From Pontibacter liquoris (GTDB lineage Bacteria > Bacteroidota > Bacteroidia > Cytophagales > Hymenobacteraceae), in the NCBI RefSeq assembly GCF_022758235.1, contig NZ_JALEBG010000001.1:2108001-2172000 (forward strand): DNA of 64,000 nucleotides, written 5' to 3'. Numbering within the stretch: position 1 is the stretch's first letter; each line of letters starts with the position of its first letter. Positions 56,549 through 63,748 of the stretch are shown here, piece after piece. A program made the translations under genes and the position numbers. The notes below the pieces were generated by a model. That model was not told the DNA's origin and made no database searches. It was given only the letters and a program-made list of their open reading frames with translations.

Positions 56549-57814
56549 ATGTTTTTCCGTACCGCCACGCTCCTGCTTTGCCTGCTGCTGTTCGCCTTCC
56601 GAAGTATGGCCAGCACGATCCTGATCCCGATGGATGAGACGCAGAAAGATCATTTAAAATCGTATGGCATAGCTTACTGGGCGCTCACCAAGCATATTCC
56701 GGTAGACTGGCTGCTCAATTACCGCGGCGGTAGTTTTGCCTTTCAGCACGCCCCACAGCTGGAAAATGAGTTGGTTGTGCGGGGCATCAGTTACCAAGTG
56801 ATCTCAGATGCGCAGTATAACAGCGTGCTGCAGGAGGTGTCGGCTCCTGATGCCAACATGGATGTGGTAAAACTGGAGAAAGCCCCCAAAGTAGCCGTTT
56901 ACTCGCCTAAGACCAAAATGCCCTGGGACGATGCCGTAACGCTGGTGCTTACCTATGCCGAGATTCCGTATGATGTGCTCTATGACGAGGAGATCATGAA
57001 AGGCGACCTGCCCAAGTATGACTGGCTGCACCTGCATCACGAGGATTTTACTGGCCAGTATGGCAAGTTTTATGCAAGCTACCGCAACTATCCCTGGTAC
57101 CAGGAGCAGCAGGCGGAATCAGAAGCGATGGCCAGCAAACTGGGTTTTAAGAAAGTTTCGCAACTGAAGCTGGCTGTAGTAAATAAGATTAAGGATTTTT
57201 GTGCCGGGGGCGGCTTTCTGTTTGCCATGTGCTCAGCCACCGACACCTACGACATTGCCTTGGCAGCTGAAGGGGTGGATATTGTAGAAGCCATGTTCGA
57301 CGGCGATGGGGCTGATCCGCAGGCGCAACAGAAACTGGATTTTACCAAAACCTTTGCTTTCCGCGATTTCCAGATCTCCCGCAACCCGCTGGAGTATGAA
57401 TACTCCAATATTGATATGCAGCCACAGGAGCGGCCGGTTACAGAAGACAATGACTATTTCCAGCTGTTTACCTTCTCGGCAAAGTATGACCCTATCCCAA
57501 CCATGCTCACGCAGAACCACGAGAAGACCATCAAAGGCTTTATGGGCCAGACCACCGCGTTCCGCAAAAGCCTGGTAAAACCGGAAGTAGTGGTGATGGG
57601 CGAGAACAAGGAACTTGGAGAGATTCGTTACATGCACGGTACCTACGCGCGCGGCACCTGGACCTTTTATGGCGGCCACGACCCCGAGGATTACCAGCAC
57701 CTGGTAGGCGAAGACCCCACCGACCTGGCCCTGCATCCTAACTCGCCCGGCTACCGGCTTATACTTAACAACATCCTTTTCCCGGCTGCCAAAAAGAAAA
57801 AGCAGAAAACTTAA
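56549..57814 (+). CDS. Secreted protein commonly mislabelled 'asparagine synthetase B'; GATase-like fold suspected
   Basis: Exported protein of 421 aa with a signal peptide (MFFRTATLLLCLLLFAFRSMA). It has none of the asparagine synthetase domains (no N-terminal glutaminase Cys, no ATP-pyrophosphatase domain), although relatives carry that name in databases (from memory). Seen: a strand-rich N-terminus (STILIPMDETQKDHLKSYGI), KVAVYSPKTKMPWDDAVTLVLTYAEIPY, an acidic-His stretch (YDWLHLHHEDFTGQ) and GGGFLFAMCSATDTYDIALAAEGVD with Cys228, which resembles a class I glutamine amidotransferase-like nucleophile elbow. The C-terminus is basic (KKKKQKT). Function unknown; possibly a peptidase- or amidotransferase-fold protein in the envelope. 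Heptamer repeat element C begins right after its stop codon. Confidence 0.7.
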   Translation: MFFRTATLLLCLLLFAFRSMASTILIPMDETQKDHLKSYGIAYWALTKHIPVDWLLNYRGGSFAFQHAPQLENELVVRGISYQVISDAQYNSVLQEVSAPDANMDVVKLEKAPKVAVYSPKTKMPWDDAVTLVLTYAEIPYDVLYDEEIMKGDLPKYDWLHLHHEDFTGQYGKFYASYRNYPWYQEQQAESEAMASKLGFKKVSQLKLAVVNKIKDFCAGGGFLFAMCSATDTYDIALAAEGVDIVEAMFDGDGADPQAQQKLDFTKTFAFRDFQISRNPLEYEYSNIDMQPQERPVTEDNDYFQLFTFSAKYDPIPTMLTQNHEKTIKGFMGQTTAFRKSLVKPEVVVMGENKELGEIRYMHGTYARGTWTFYGGHDPEDYQHLVGEDPTDLALHPNSPGYRLILNNILFPAAKKKKQKT

Positions 57815-57816
57815 GG

Positions 57817-57900
57817 GAGTGCTGAGTAACGAGTTCAGAGTCCTGAGTTTAAGTATAGATTAATACTCGAGACTCAGAACTCGTTACTCAGAACTTACTT
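57817..57900. repeat. Facing heptamer repeat element C (between AsnB-misnamed gene and miaE)
   Basis: Twelve consecutive 7-bp units in register. Left: GAGTGCT, GAGTAAC, GAGTTCA, GAGTCCT, GAGTTTA (57817-57851). Centre: AGTATAG, ATTAATA (57852-57865). Right: CTCGAGA, CTCAGAA, CTCGTTA, CTCAGAA, CTTACTT (57866-57900). The right array is close to the reverse complement of the left, forming a near-perfect ~32-bp hairpin. It fills the space between two convergent genes; the last unit reaches into the miaE stop codon. A possible terminator-like role has no T run to support it. Confidence 0.85.
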
Positions 57901-58516
57901 AGTGCATCCGGTCGGCACGGGGCTGCAAGGCGGCAATGATGTCGGCTTCAATGGCCAGTAATTCTTTCAGGCGGGCATCAACCACATCGGCGGGCATGTA
58001 TTCTTTTGCCAGTTTGATAAAGCTCACATAATGCCCTGCTTCTGATACCATCAGCTCGTAATAGAATTTCTGCAGGTCCTCGTCCTGAATATTTTTCCAG
58101 AGCAACTTAAAGCGCTCGCAACTGCGGGCTTCGATCAAGGCATTGATAAGCAGGTGGTCCATGAGTTGGCGCTCCCGTTTGTCGCCTTTGCGGATGTGCT
58201 TGGAGAGCGCCACCACATACTCGTCCGTTCGGTTGCGTCCCAGGGCAAAGCCACGCTTCTTCAGCTCGGCAAGCACCCGCTCAAAATGGCTCCACTCCTC
58301 GGCTACCAGGTCCGTGAGTTCCTCTACCAGGCGGGTTTTATCCGGATACTTCACGATGAGCGAAATAGCCGATGATGCTGCTTTCTGCTCGCAGTAGGCA
58401 TGGTCCACCAGAATATCTTCGATGTTCTTTTCTGCAATATTAGCCCAACGGGGGTCAGTGGGCAGTTGCAGCCGAAGGATGGTTTTGGTGGGTTGGGAGG
58501 GCATTTCGTTCGTCAT
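57899..58516 (-). CDS. miaE: tRNA-(ms2io6A)-hydroxylase MiaE
   Basis: Di-iron monooxygenase that hydroxylates the isopentenyl side chain of the modified A37 in tRNA. From ATG 58516 (205 aa): ILVDHAYCEQKAASSAISLIV, the ligand motif VAEEWSHFERVLAELKKRGF (E-x-x-H), QLMDHLLINALIEARSCERFKLLW with the second Glu, and SEAGHYVSFIKLA (E-x-x-H) complete the ferritin-like four-helix bundle. The frame opens upstream to 58660 but that segment overlaps the porin gene. The stop codon is part of heptamer element C. It is transcribed with the porin and lpxK genes on the minus strand. A second start candidate is ATG 58504. Confidence 0.92.
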   Translation of the reverse strand: MTNEMPSQPTKTILRLQLPTDPRWANIAEKNIEDILVDHAYCEQKAASSAISLIVKYPDKTRLVEELTDLVAEEWSHFERVLAELKKRGFALGRNRTDEYVVALSKHIRKGDKRERQLMDHLLINALIEARSCERFKLLWKNIQDEDLQKFYYELMVSEAGHYVSFIKLAKEYMPADVVDARLKELLAIEADIIAALQPRADRMH

Positions 58517-58572
58517 ACGTTTTTCACCTTTCTTTTCCTGCGCTTGGCAAGCAGGTGTGTTGCTGTTGTGGG

Positions 58573-60480
58573 TTAGTCGAAGAACATCCATTTGATGCCA
58601 AATATAAAGCTGCGCCGCATGCCCGGGTAATATGGTGTGGCAAAGTAGCCGGGCTGCCACAGGTCAAAGTTGGCATGGCTCATTTTCAGGAACACATTCA
58701 CATTCTTGATATCGGCTGTCAGAAATACATCAATCACAGGGTAAGTATCCAGCTTAAAATCATTCTGTAAATAGAACTGCTGGGTTACCGGCATGTAGGC
58801 ATCGGCGTAATACCCGGTTGGCATGGTGGCCTGCACCCCAAACTGGCCATCGAGCGCCTTTTTAAACAAGGGGCCCTGGAAGTATAACTTGGAATCGAGT
58901 AGCCATTCCGGCACCCGCACGTAGGCTGCCTCATCGGTGTTGGTGTAGGCTACAAAGTTTTCGAAGTGAACAGGCCCGAAGCGGATATGATGTGCCAACT
59001 CAGCTCCCCAGAGCCGCTGGTTTCCGCTCAGTTGTTGTGGCAGTGCTGTTTCATCGAAATAAATATAGCGCTTGATGCTTGTATAATTACCTGTCAGGCG
59101 CACAAACTGGCGCGCACCCAGCTTTCCTTCATAGCGCACTTCGCCGTGGTCGGTCACGTTGCTCTTAAAGCTGGTGTTGTTCCAGAGAAACTGGTTGCTC
59201 AGTAAATACTCCTCGGTAACAGAGGGCGATCGCAACACGCGCTGCAGGGAAGCACTTAACCCTGCAAACCGTGCCACGCCCCGCACCTGGTAATCGTTGG
59301 ATAGCTGAAACTCACCGTCTACGGCCAGTTCTGCTTTGTTTTCATAAAATAGGCGCAGTTGGCCGCCTACAAACAATTGGTTATAGGCTTTGTCTGCCAG
59401 TATACGCTGTTCTGCAGTGGTGTCTGTTTTAGCTGTTTCGAGGGTGCTGTAGTTTACTTTGGCATTCCGGAGCTTGGCGTAGGCTTTGTACGAGGAGACC
59501 TTGTTGTTTCCTGTCAGTCCGAACACGTTCTGCAGCTCTTTATACTCGGCTACATCATCGGTCTTTTTCTGGTTATACAACCCGATCGGATAATAAAAAC
59601 CCACTGCCGATTTGCCCGGCTGCAAGGCATCGTCTTCATACGCTTCCTGCTGCACGTGCCCGTCCAGCATATGATAAAACTTGAGGTTTTCCTGAGCCAG
59701 CTTGTAGATCTGTAACAGGTGGAGGTGATTGCGTTTTTCGTTCGTAGCGGCTTGTTCCAGGTTTACCGCCTGCGACTGGAAGTTGAACAGGCTCTCACGG
59801 GTGGTCGTATCGGAAGGTACTAGCACCCCTCCCTGTTCGATCTGTTCTGTTTTAAATAAAGTAAAGTTCACGAACAGGTCATACTTCTTGTTAATGGAAG
59901 CATAATGGCTGAAGGCCTTAAAGCCCTGCTGGTTCACAATCCTATCACTTGCCCTGGCGCTCACGCTGTTGCTGTTGAGCTGCTTCTGTGCGGCCAGCAA
60001 CTGGTAAGCCACTCCTATGTTCCAGCGGGGTGTAATGTTGCGGGCATAAATGGCTTCAAAGACCTGCTCGCCACGCCCACCCTGGATATACATGAGGTGC
60101 GAGTAGGGCGAACGGGTATCGTAATAATTCAGATTGTAAGGATCATAGGCATAACGGTTGAATGCGTTTCGGCCAAACCGCACCCCGATGGTAGTGGGCA
60201 CTCTGAAAAGCAGCGGCTGGGAGGCCGTGCCGATATTGCCCAGGTGCTGGTAATAGGCCGTATCCTGGTACCAGTAACGCTCGTTATTGAAATTGTTGAT
60301 GGTGGTATCGATGCGCTCTTCTACATAACGGCCCTCCAGCACATCCTTTTCAAAAAGCTGCAGCGTAGTTTTGGGGCTGAAAATAACTTTTGTAGAGTCG
60401 TCGACAATCTGCGCCTGCGCCGTCCGGACAGACACCAGGCCAAGGAAAAATATAACAGCGACTAGTAATTTTCTTTTCAC
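58573..60480 (-). CDS. Putative porin (Porin_10 family)
   Basis: Large outer-membrane beta-barrel protein of 635 aa with a signal peptide (MKRKLLVAVIFFLGLVSVRTAQA). The family is the 'putative porin' of Bacteroidota. Seen: DDSTKVIFSPKTTLQLFEKDVLEGRYVEERIDTTINNF, GVRFGRNAFNRYAYDPYNLNYYDTRSPYSHLMYIQGGRGEQ, then many amphipathic strands and the C-terminal RRSFIFGIKWMFFD, a proper outer-membrane sorting signal with terminal aromatic residues. Start GTG 60480; a perfect -7 box ends 4 nt upstream, so the transcript may be leaderless. The lpxK gene is 94 bp upstream and miaE 56 bp downstream on the same strand. Substrate unknown. Confidence 0.9.
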   Translation of the reverse strand: MKRKLLVAVIFFLGLVSVRTAQAQIVDDSTKVIFSPKTTLQLFEKDVLEGRYVEERIDTTINNFNNERYWYQDTAYYQHLGNIGTASQPLLFRVPTTIGVRFGRNAFNRYAYDPYNLNYYDTRSPYSHLMYIQGGRGEQVFEAIYARNITPRWNIGVAYQLLAAQKQLNSNSVSARASDRIVNQQGFKAFSHYASINKKYDLFVNFTLFKTEQIEQGGVLVPSDTTTRESLFNFQSQAVNLEQAATNEKRNHLHLLQIYKLAQENLKFYHMLDGHVQQEAYEDDALQPGKSAVGFYYPIGLYNQKKTDDVAEYKELQNVFGLTGNNKVSSYKAYAKLRNAKVNYSTLETAKTDTTAEQRILADKAYNQLFVGGQLRLFYENKAELAVDGEFQLSNDYQVRGVARFAGLSASLQRVLRSPSVTEEYLLSNQFLWNNTSFKSNVTDHGEVRYEGKLGARQFVRLTGNYTSIKRYIYFDETALPQQLSGNQRLWGAELAHHIRFGPVHFENFVAYTNTDEAAYVRVPEWLLDSKLYFQGPLFKKALDGQFGVQATMPTGYYADAYMPVTQQFYLQNDFKLDTYPVIDVFLTADIKNVNVFLKMSHANFDLWQPGYFATPYYPGMRRSFIFGIKWMFFD

Positions 60481-60484
60481 ACTT

Positions 60485-60492
60485 CAAAATTA
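60485..60492 (-). promoter_or_regulatory. Candidate -7 promoter box of the porin gene (leaderless?)
   Basis: TAATTTTG on the minus strand (CAAAATTA on plus) matches TAnnTTTG and ends 4 nt before GTG 60480, the same spacing as at 50912-50924. Confidence 0.5.
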
Positions 60493-60574
60493 GTAGAATT
60501 TAGCAGAACTCCGCCCATTAAGCCCGGTGCAGGGCCGCCTCCCAGGCAGGTCTTCTATACGGGAAACGGCCTTT

Positions 60575-61624
60575 TCATGAAACAAACTGTCGCACATGCT
60601 GCAATATCAGCTTGTCGAACTTGTCTTTCTCGTCAATAAAGGTCACTTCCACCGGAATATAAAAGAGTGGCAACGTATGGGTAAGCTCCTGCAGGGCTTC
60701 GCCCGCCAGCTTCACAGCATCTTTGCGGGTAGTCAGCACCGAGGCGCCCCGGAAGAGATCCTTTTGCAGCATTTCCTTCATTTTATGCATATCCTGCAAG
60801 GTATAGCTATGATGATCGGGATAGGCGGCATGATGCAGGATGGTATATCCCTGCTTTTGAAGATAACGTACCAGCGTCACCGGATTGGCAATGCCGGTAA
60901 GCAACACCAGTTTATTTGCCAGCCTGGCAGCCTGACCGAGGGGTACCGGCTGGCCATACGTAAACGTGGAAAAGAACACCGGCGCCTTTTTGCGGCTATA
61001 CATCCGGATGGCAGCCTTTATCTCGTGCTGCCGCTGCAGGGGCAGCATCTCCGGGCATTTGCTTACAATAATGGCATCGGCCCGGGCAGCCCCGCTCCGG
61101 GGTTCCCGCAGCATACCGGCCGGCAACACCAGGTCGTGGTAAAAAGGGCGGCCATACTCGGTGATGAGCAAATTGAGTGAAGGGTGAACGGGGCGGTGCT
61201 GCATGGCATCATCAAGCACAATGACCTGCAGGTCGGGAACGGCCTGCTGCAGCCGTTGCAGGCCCAGCACGCGGTCTTCGGCCACCGCCACTGTCACTTC
61301 CGGGAAATCGCGGTGATATTGATAAGGTTCATCTCCCAAGCGCTCGGCAGTAGCTTCTCCGTCGGCCAGCAGAAAGCCTTTTGTTTTGCGCTTATAGCCG
61401 CGACTCAGCGTAGCAATTTTATACTTGTGCAGCAGGCGCAACAGGTATTCTACGTGCGGGGTTTTGCCTGTGCCCCCCACCGTTAGGTTGCCGACGGCAA
61501 TAACGGGTACCTGAAAACGCGCTGAGGCCAGGGTGCCGGTATCATACAGGGCATTGCGCACCTGCATCACCCCGCCGTATACCAGCGAGAAGGGCCAAAG
61601 CAGCATTTTCAGATATTTAACCAT
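60575..61624 (-). CDS. lpxK: Tetraacyldisaccharide 4'-kinase
   Basis: Lipid A biosynthesis kinase that phosphorylates the 4' position of the tetraacyldisaccharide-1-phosphate; inner membrane-associated. P-loop near residue 50 (GNLTVGGTGKTPHVEYLLRLL), RGYKRKTKGF, VAVAEDRVLGLQRLQQ and VLLTGIANPVTLVRYL signatures. At 349 aa it is full length. Start ATG 61624. A divergent promoter pair separates it from the Nif3-like gene. Shows the organism makes lipid A. Confidence 0.96.
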   Translation of the reverse strand: MVKYLKMLLWPFSLVYGGVMQVRNALYDTGTLASARFQVPVIAVGNLTVGGTGKTPHVEYLLRLLHKYKIATLSRGYKRKTKGFLLADGEATAERLGDEPYQYHRDFPEVTVAVAEDRVLGLQRLQQAVPDLQVIVLDDAMQHRPVHPSLNLLITEYGRPFYHDLVLPAGMLREPRSGAARADAIIVSKCPEMLPLQRQHEIKAAIRMYSRKKAPVFFSTFTYGQPVPLGQAARLANKLVLLTGIANPVTLVRYLQKQGYTILHHAAYPDHHSYTLQDMHKMKEMLQKDLFRGASVLTTRKDAVKLAGEALQELTHTLPLFYIPVEVTFIDEKDKFDKLILQHVRQFVS

Positions 61625-61648
61625 AATTTTGTTTCGGGAACAAAATTA
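61624..61648. promoter_or_regulatory. Back-to-back -7 boxes forming a perfect 10-bp inverted repeat
   Basis: Plus-strand TAATTTTG (61624-61631) and minus-strand TAATTTTG (CAAAATTA at 61641-61648) are both exact TAnnTTTG boxes. The two form the inverted repeat TAATTTTGTT / AACAAAATTA with a 5-bp spacer. The minus box lies 16 nt before lpxK ATG 61624; the plus box is 63 nt before the Nif3-like ATG 61695. Confidence 0.55.
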
Positions 61649-61694
61649 AAATTATTTTAACGCCCCACATCAATTTATACGAAAGAGCTACCAT

Positions 61695-62795
61695 ATGGCA
61701 ACTATAAAAGAGGTAATAGAAAAAATAGAACAGCTAGCACCACTCCCTTACCAGGAAAGCTATGATAATGCCGGCCTGCAGACGGGCAACCCGGCCACCG
61801 ACGTATCGGGTGTCCTAGTAACGCTCGACTGTAACGAAGCCGTATTGGAAGAAGCTCTAAAAAAAGGCTGCAATCTGGTGGTCGCCCATCACCCGGTGAT
61901 CTTTAAAGGGATCAAGCAGCTTACCGGCGGTAACTATGTAGAGCGCACTATTATACAGGCTATTCAAAACAACATTGCCATTTATGCCGCGCATACCAAC
62001 CTGGACAATGTGGTGCAGGGCGTAAACACCAAAATTGCCGATAAAATGGGCCTGCAACAGCAGCGCATCCTGGTAAATAAACCGCAAACCCTGATGCAGC
62101 TGGTTACCTTTGTGCCCGTTTCCAGTACCGAACAGGTGCTACAGGCCCTGCACCAGGCGGGCGCAGGCAATATCGGGGAGTACAGCAACTGCAGTTTTCA
62201 GGTGCAGGGCACCGGCCGGTTTTTGCCTTCCGAGCAGGCAAACCCCACGATCGGCAAGCCCGGCAAAGCAGAGGAAGTAGCTGAAAACCGACTGGAAGTC
62301 ATCTTCCCCGCCCACCGGCAGCATGCTGTGATGGCTGCTCTGAAAAAGGCCCACCCTTACGAGGAAGTGGCCCATTACCTGTATGCGCTCGAAAACCAGA
62401 ACCAGGAAGCAGGCATCGGGGTGTTGGGCGAATTGCCGAAAGCTTTATCGGAAGAGGCGTTCTTGGCGTATCTGAAATCGAAAATGCAGCTGCAGGGCAT
62501 GCGCTATACTTCGGTGGGTGCCCGTCCGATTAAAAAAATAGCGGTTTGCGGCGGCGCGGGTAGCTTCCTCATCAAAGATGCCATCCGGCAGGGCGCTGAT
62601 GCGCTGGTGACGGGTGATGTGAAATACCACGAGTTTTTTGATGCGGACAGCAAAATCATGGTTGCTGACATTGGCCATTATGAGAGCGAGGTATTTACAA
62701 AGGAGATATTTTATGACGTTATTTCAAAAAACTTTCCTAATTTTGCAGTCTATTTATCGGAAGTAAATACTAACCCTATCAGATACACCTTTTAA
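61695..62795 (+). CDS. Nif3-like dinuclear metal-centre protein
   Basis: Ring-hexamer protein of the NIF3 family (366 aa), carrying two metal sites per subunit. Metal ligands are visible in VAHHPVIFK (HHxxxF), IYAAHTNLDNVVQGVNTK (H and D), and VTGDVKYHEFFDA and VADIGHYESEVF near the C-terminus. A central insert (about residues 130-230, with HPYEEVAHYLYAL) is the PII-like CutA domain typical of longer Nif3 proteins such as Bacillus YqfO. The function is not settled; GTP cyclohydrolase-like roles were proposed from fold. The next gene starts 3 bp downstream, forming a two-gene operon. Confidence 0.92.
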   Translation: MATIKEVIEKIEQLAPLPYQESYDNAGLQTGNPATDVSGVLVTLDCNEAVLEEALKKGCNLVVAHHPVIFKGIKQLTGGNYVERTIIQAIQNNIAIYAAHTNLDNVVQGVNTKIADKMGLQQQRILVNKPQTLMQLVTFVPVSSTEQVLQALHQAGAGNIGEYSNCSFQVQGTGRFLPSEQANPTIGKPGKAEEVAENRLEVIFPAHRQHAVMAALKKAHPYEEVAHYLYALENQNQEAGIGVLGELPKALSEEAFLAYLKSKMQLQGMRYTSVGARPIKKIAVCGGAGSFLIKDAIRQGADALVTGDVKYHEFFDADSKIMVADIGHYESEVFTKEIFYDVISKNFPNFAVYLSEVNTNPIRYTF

Positions 62796-62798
62796 TAC

Positions 62799-63530
62799 AT
62801 GGAAAGTACTGTAGCCAGCAAATTAGAAGCTTTAATGACGCTTCAAAGCATCGATTCGCAGCTTGATGAAATTAGACGCGTTCGGGGAGACTTACCCGAA
62901 GAGGTTCAGGACCTGGAAGATGAGATTGAAGGTTATGAAGTAAGGGTTCGTAAATTTGATGACGAGGTTGCCGGGCTCAACGAGTCTATTGCACAACGCA
63001 AGCAGTCTATCAAGGATGCTGAAACGCTGATCCGCAAGTATGAGGACCAGCAGCAGAACGTACGCAATAACCGCGAATACGACGCCATCACCAAAGAGAT
63101 CGAACTTCAGAAACTGGAGATCCAGATAGCAGAGAAAAAGATCAAGGAGGCGCACTACCAGATCGAGCAGAAAATCAACGAGATCGAAGGCACCAAAGGC
63201 CGCCTCGAAGAACGCCGCAAGGACCTGGACAACAAGAAGCACGAACTGGGCCAGATCGTAGCTGAAAGCGAAGAAGAAGAGCAGAAACTGGAGCATGACC
63301 GCGAATCAGCAGCCAGCAACATCGAAGATCGCTTGTTGAGCGCTTATTCAAGAATCCGCAAAAACGTACGCAACGGCCTGGCTGTTGTATCGGTAAAGCG
63401 TGATGCCTGCGGTGGTTGCTTTAACACCGTACCTCCTCAGCGCCAGGCAGATATTGCCGCTCAGAAGAAAGTAATCGTTTGCGAGCACTGTGGCCGTATT
63501 CTGGCTGGTGTGGAGCAGCGCGTTTTCTAG
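62799..63530 (+). CDS. Coiled-coil C4 zinc-ribbon protein (zf-RING_7 family)
   Basis: Cytoplasmic protein of 243 aa. Long coiled coil from about residue 10 to 180 (LEDEIEGYEVRVRKFDDEVAGL, KLEIQIAEKKIKEAHYQIEQKI) and a C-terminal zinc ribbon CGGCFNTVPPQRQADI and CEHCGRIL (two CxxC pairs). The family is widespread and found in operon with Nif3-like proteins in many genomes; the molecular role is unknown. Transcribed with the Nif3-like gene (3 bp gap). A terminator follows 37 bp after the stop. Confidence 0.92.
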   Translation: MESTVASKLEALMTLQSIDSQLDEIRRVRGDLPEEVQDLEDEIEGYEVRVRKFDDEVAGLNESIAQRKQSIKDAETLIRKYEDQQQNVRNNREYDAITKEIELQKLEIQIAEKKIKEAHYQIEQKINEIEGTKGRLEERRKDLDNKKHELGQIVAESEEEEQKLEHDRESAASNIEDRLLSAYSRIRKNVRNGLAVVSVKRDACGGCFNTVPPQRQADIAAQKKVIVCEHCGRILAGVEQRVF

Positions 63531-63566
63531 ATCACCTGCGGCAACACCCGCTGGCAGAACAGATTT

Positions 63567-63596
63567 AAAAGGATGGCTAAACCCCATCCTTTTTTT
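63567..63596 (+). terminator. Terminator after zinc-ribbon gene
   Basis: AAAAGGATGG (63567-63576) pairs with CCATCCTTTT (63584-63593), 7-nt loop, followed by a T run. Confidence 0.9.
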
Positions 63597-63748
63597 ATGC
63601 CGCTGCCCTGCTCCGGCTACCACGCTGCTGACCGGGAAACATCTAGCCGGACACCATTTTATACTATACGCCCTTACACTAAGTATAAACACGGGGCATA
63701 TGCCGGAAATTGCCTTCCAAAAACATACATCGTTTATTGCGCATACGG

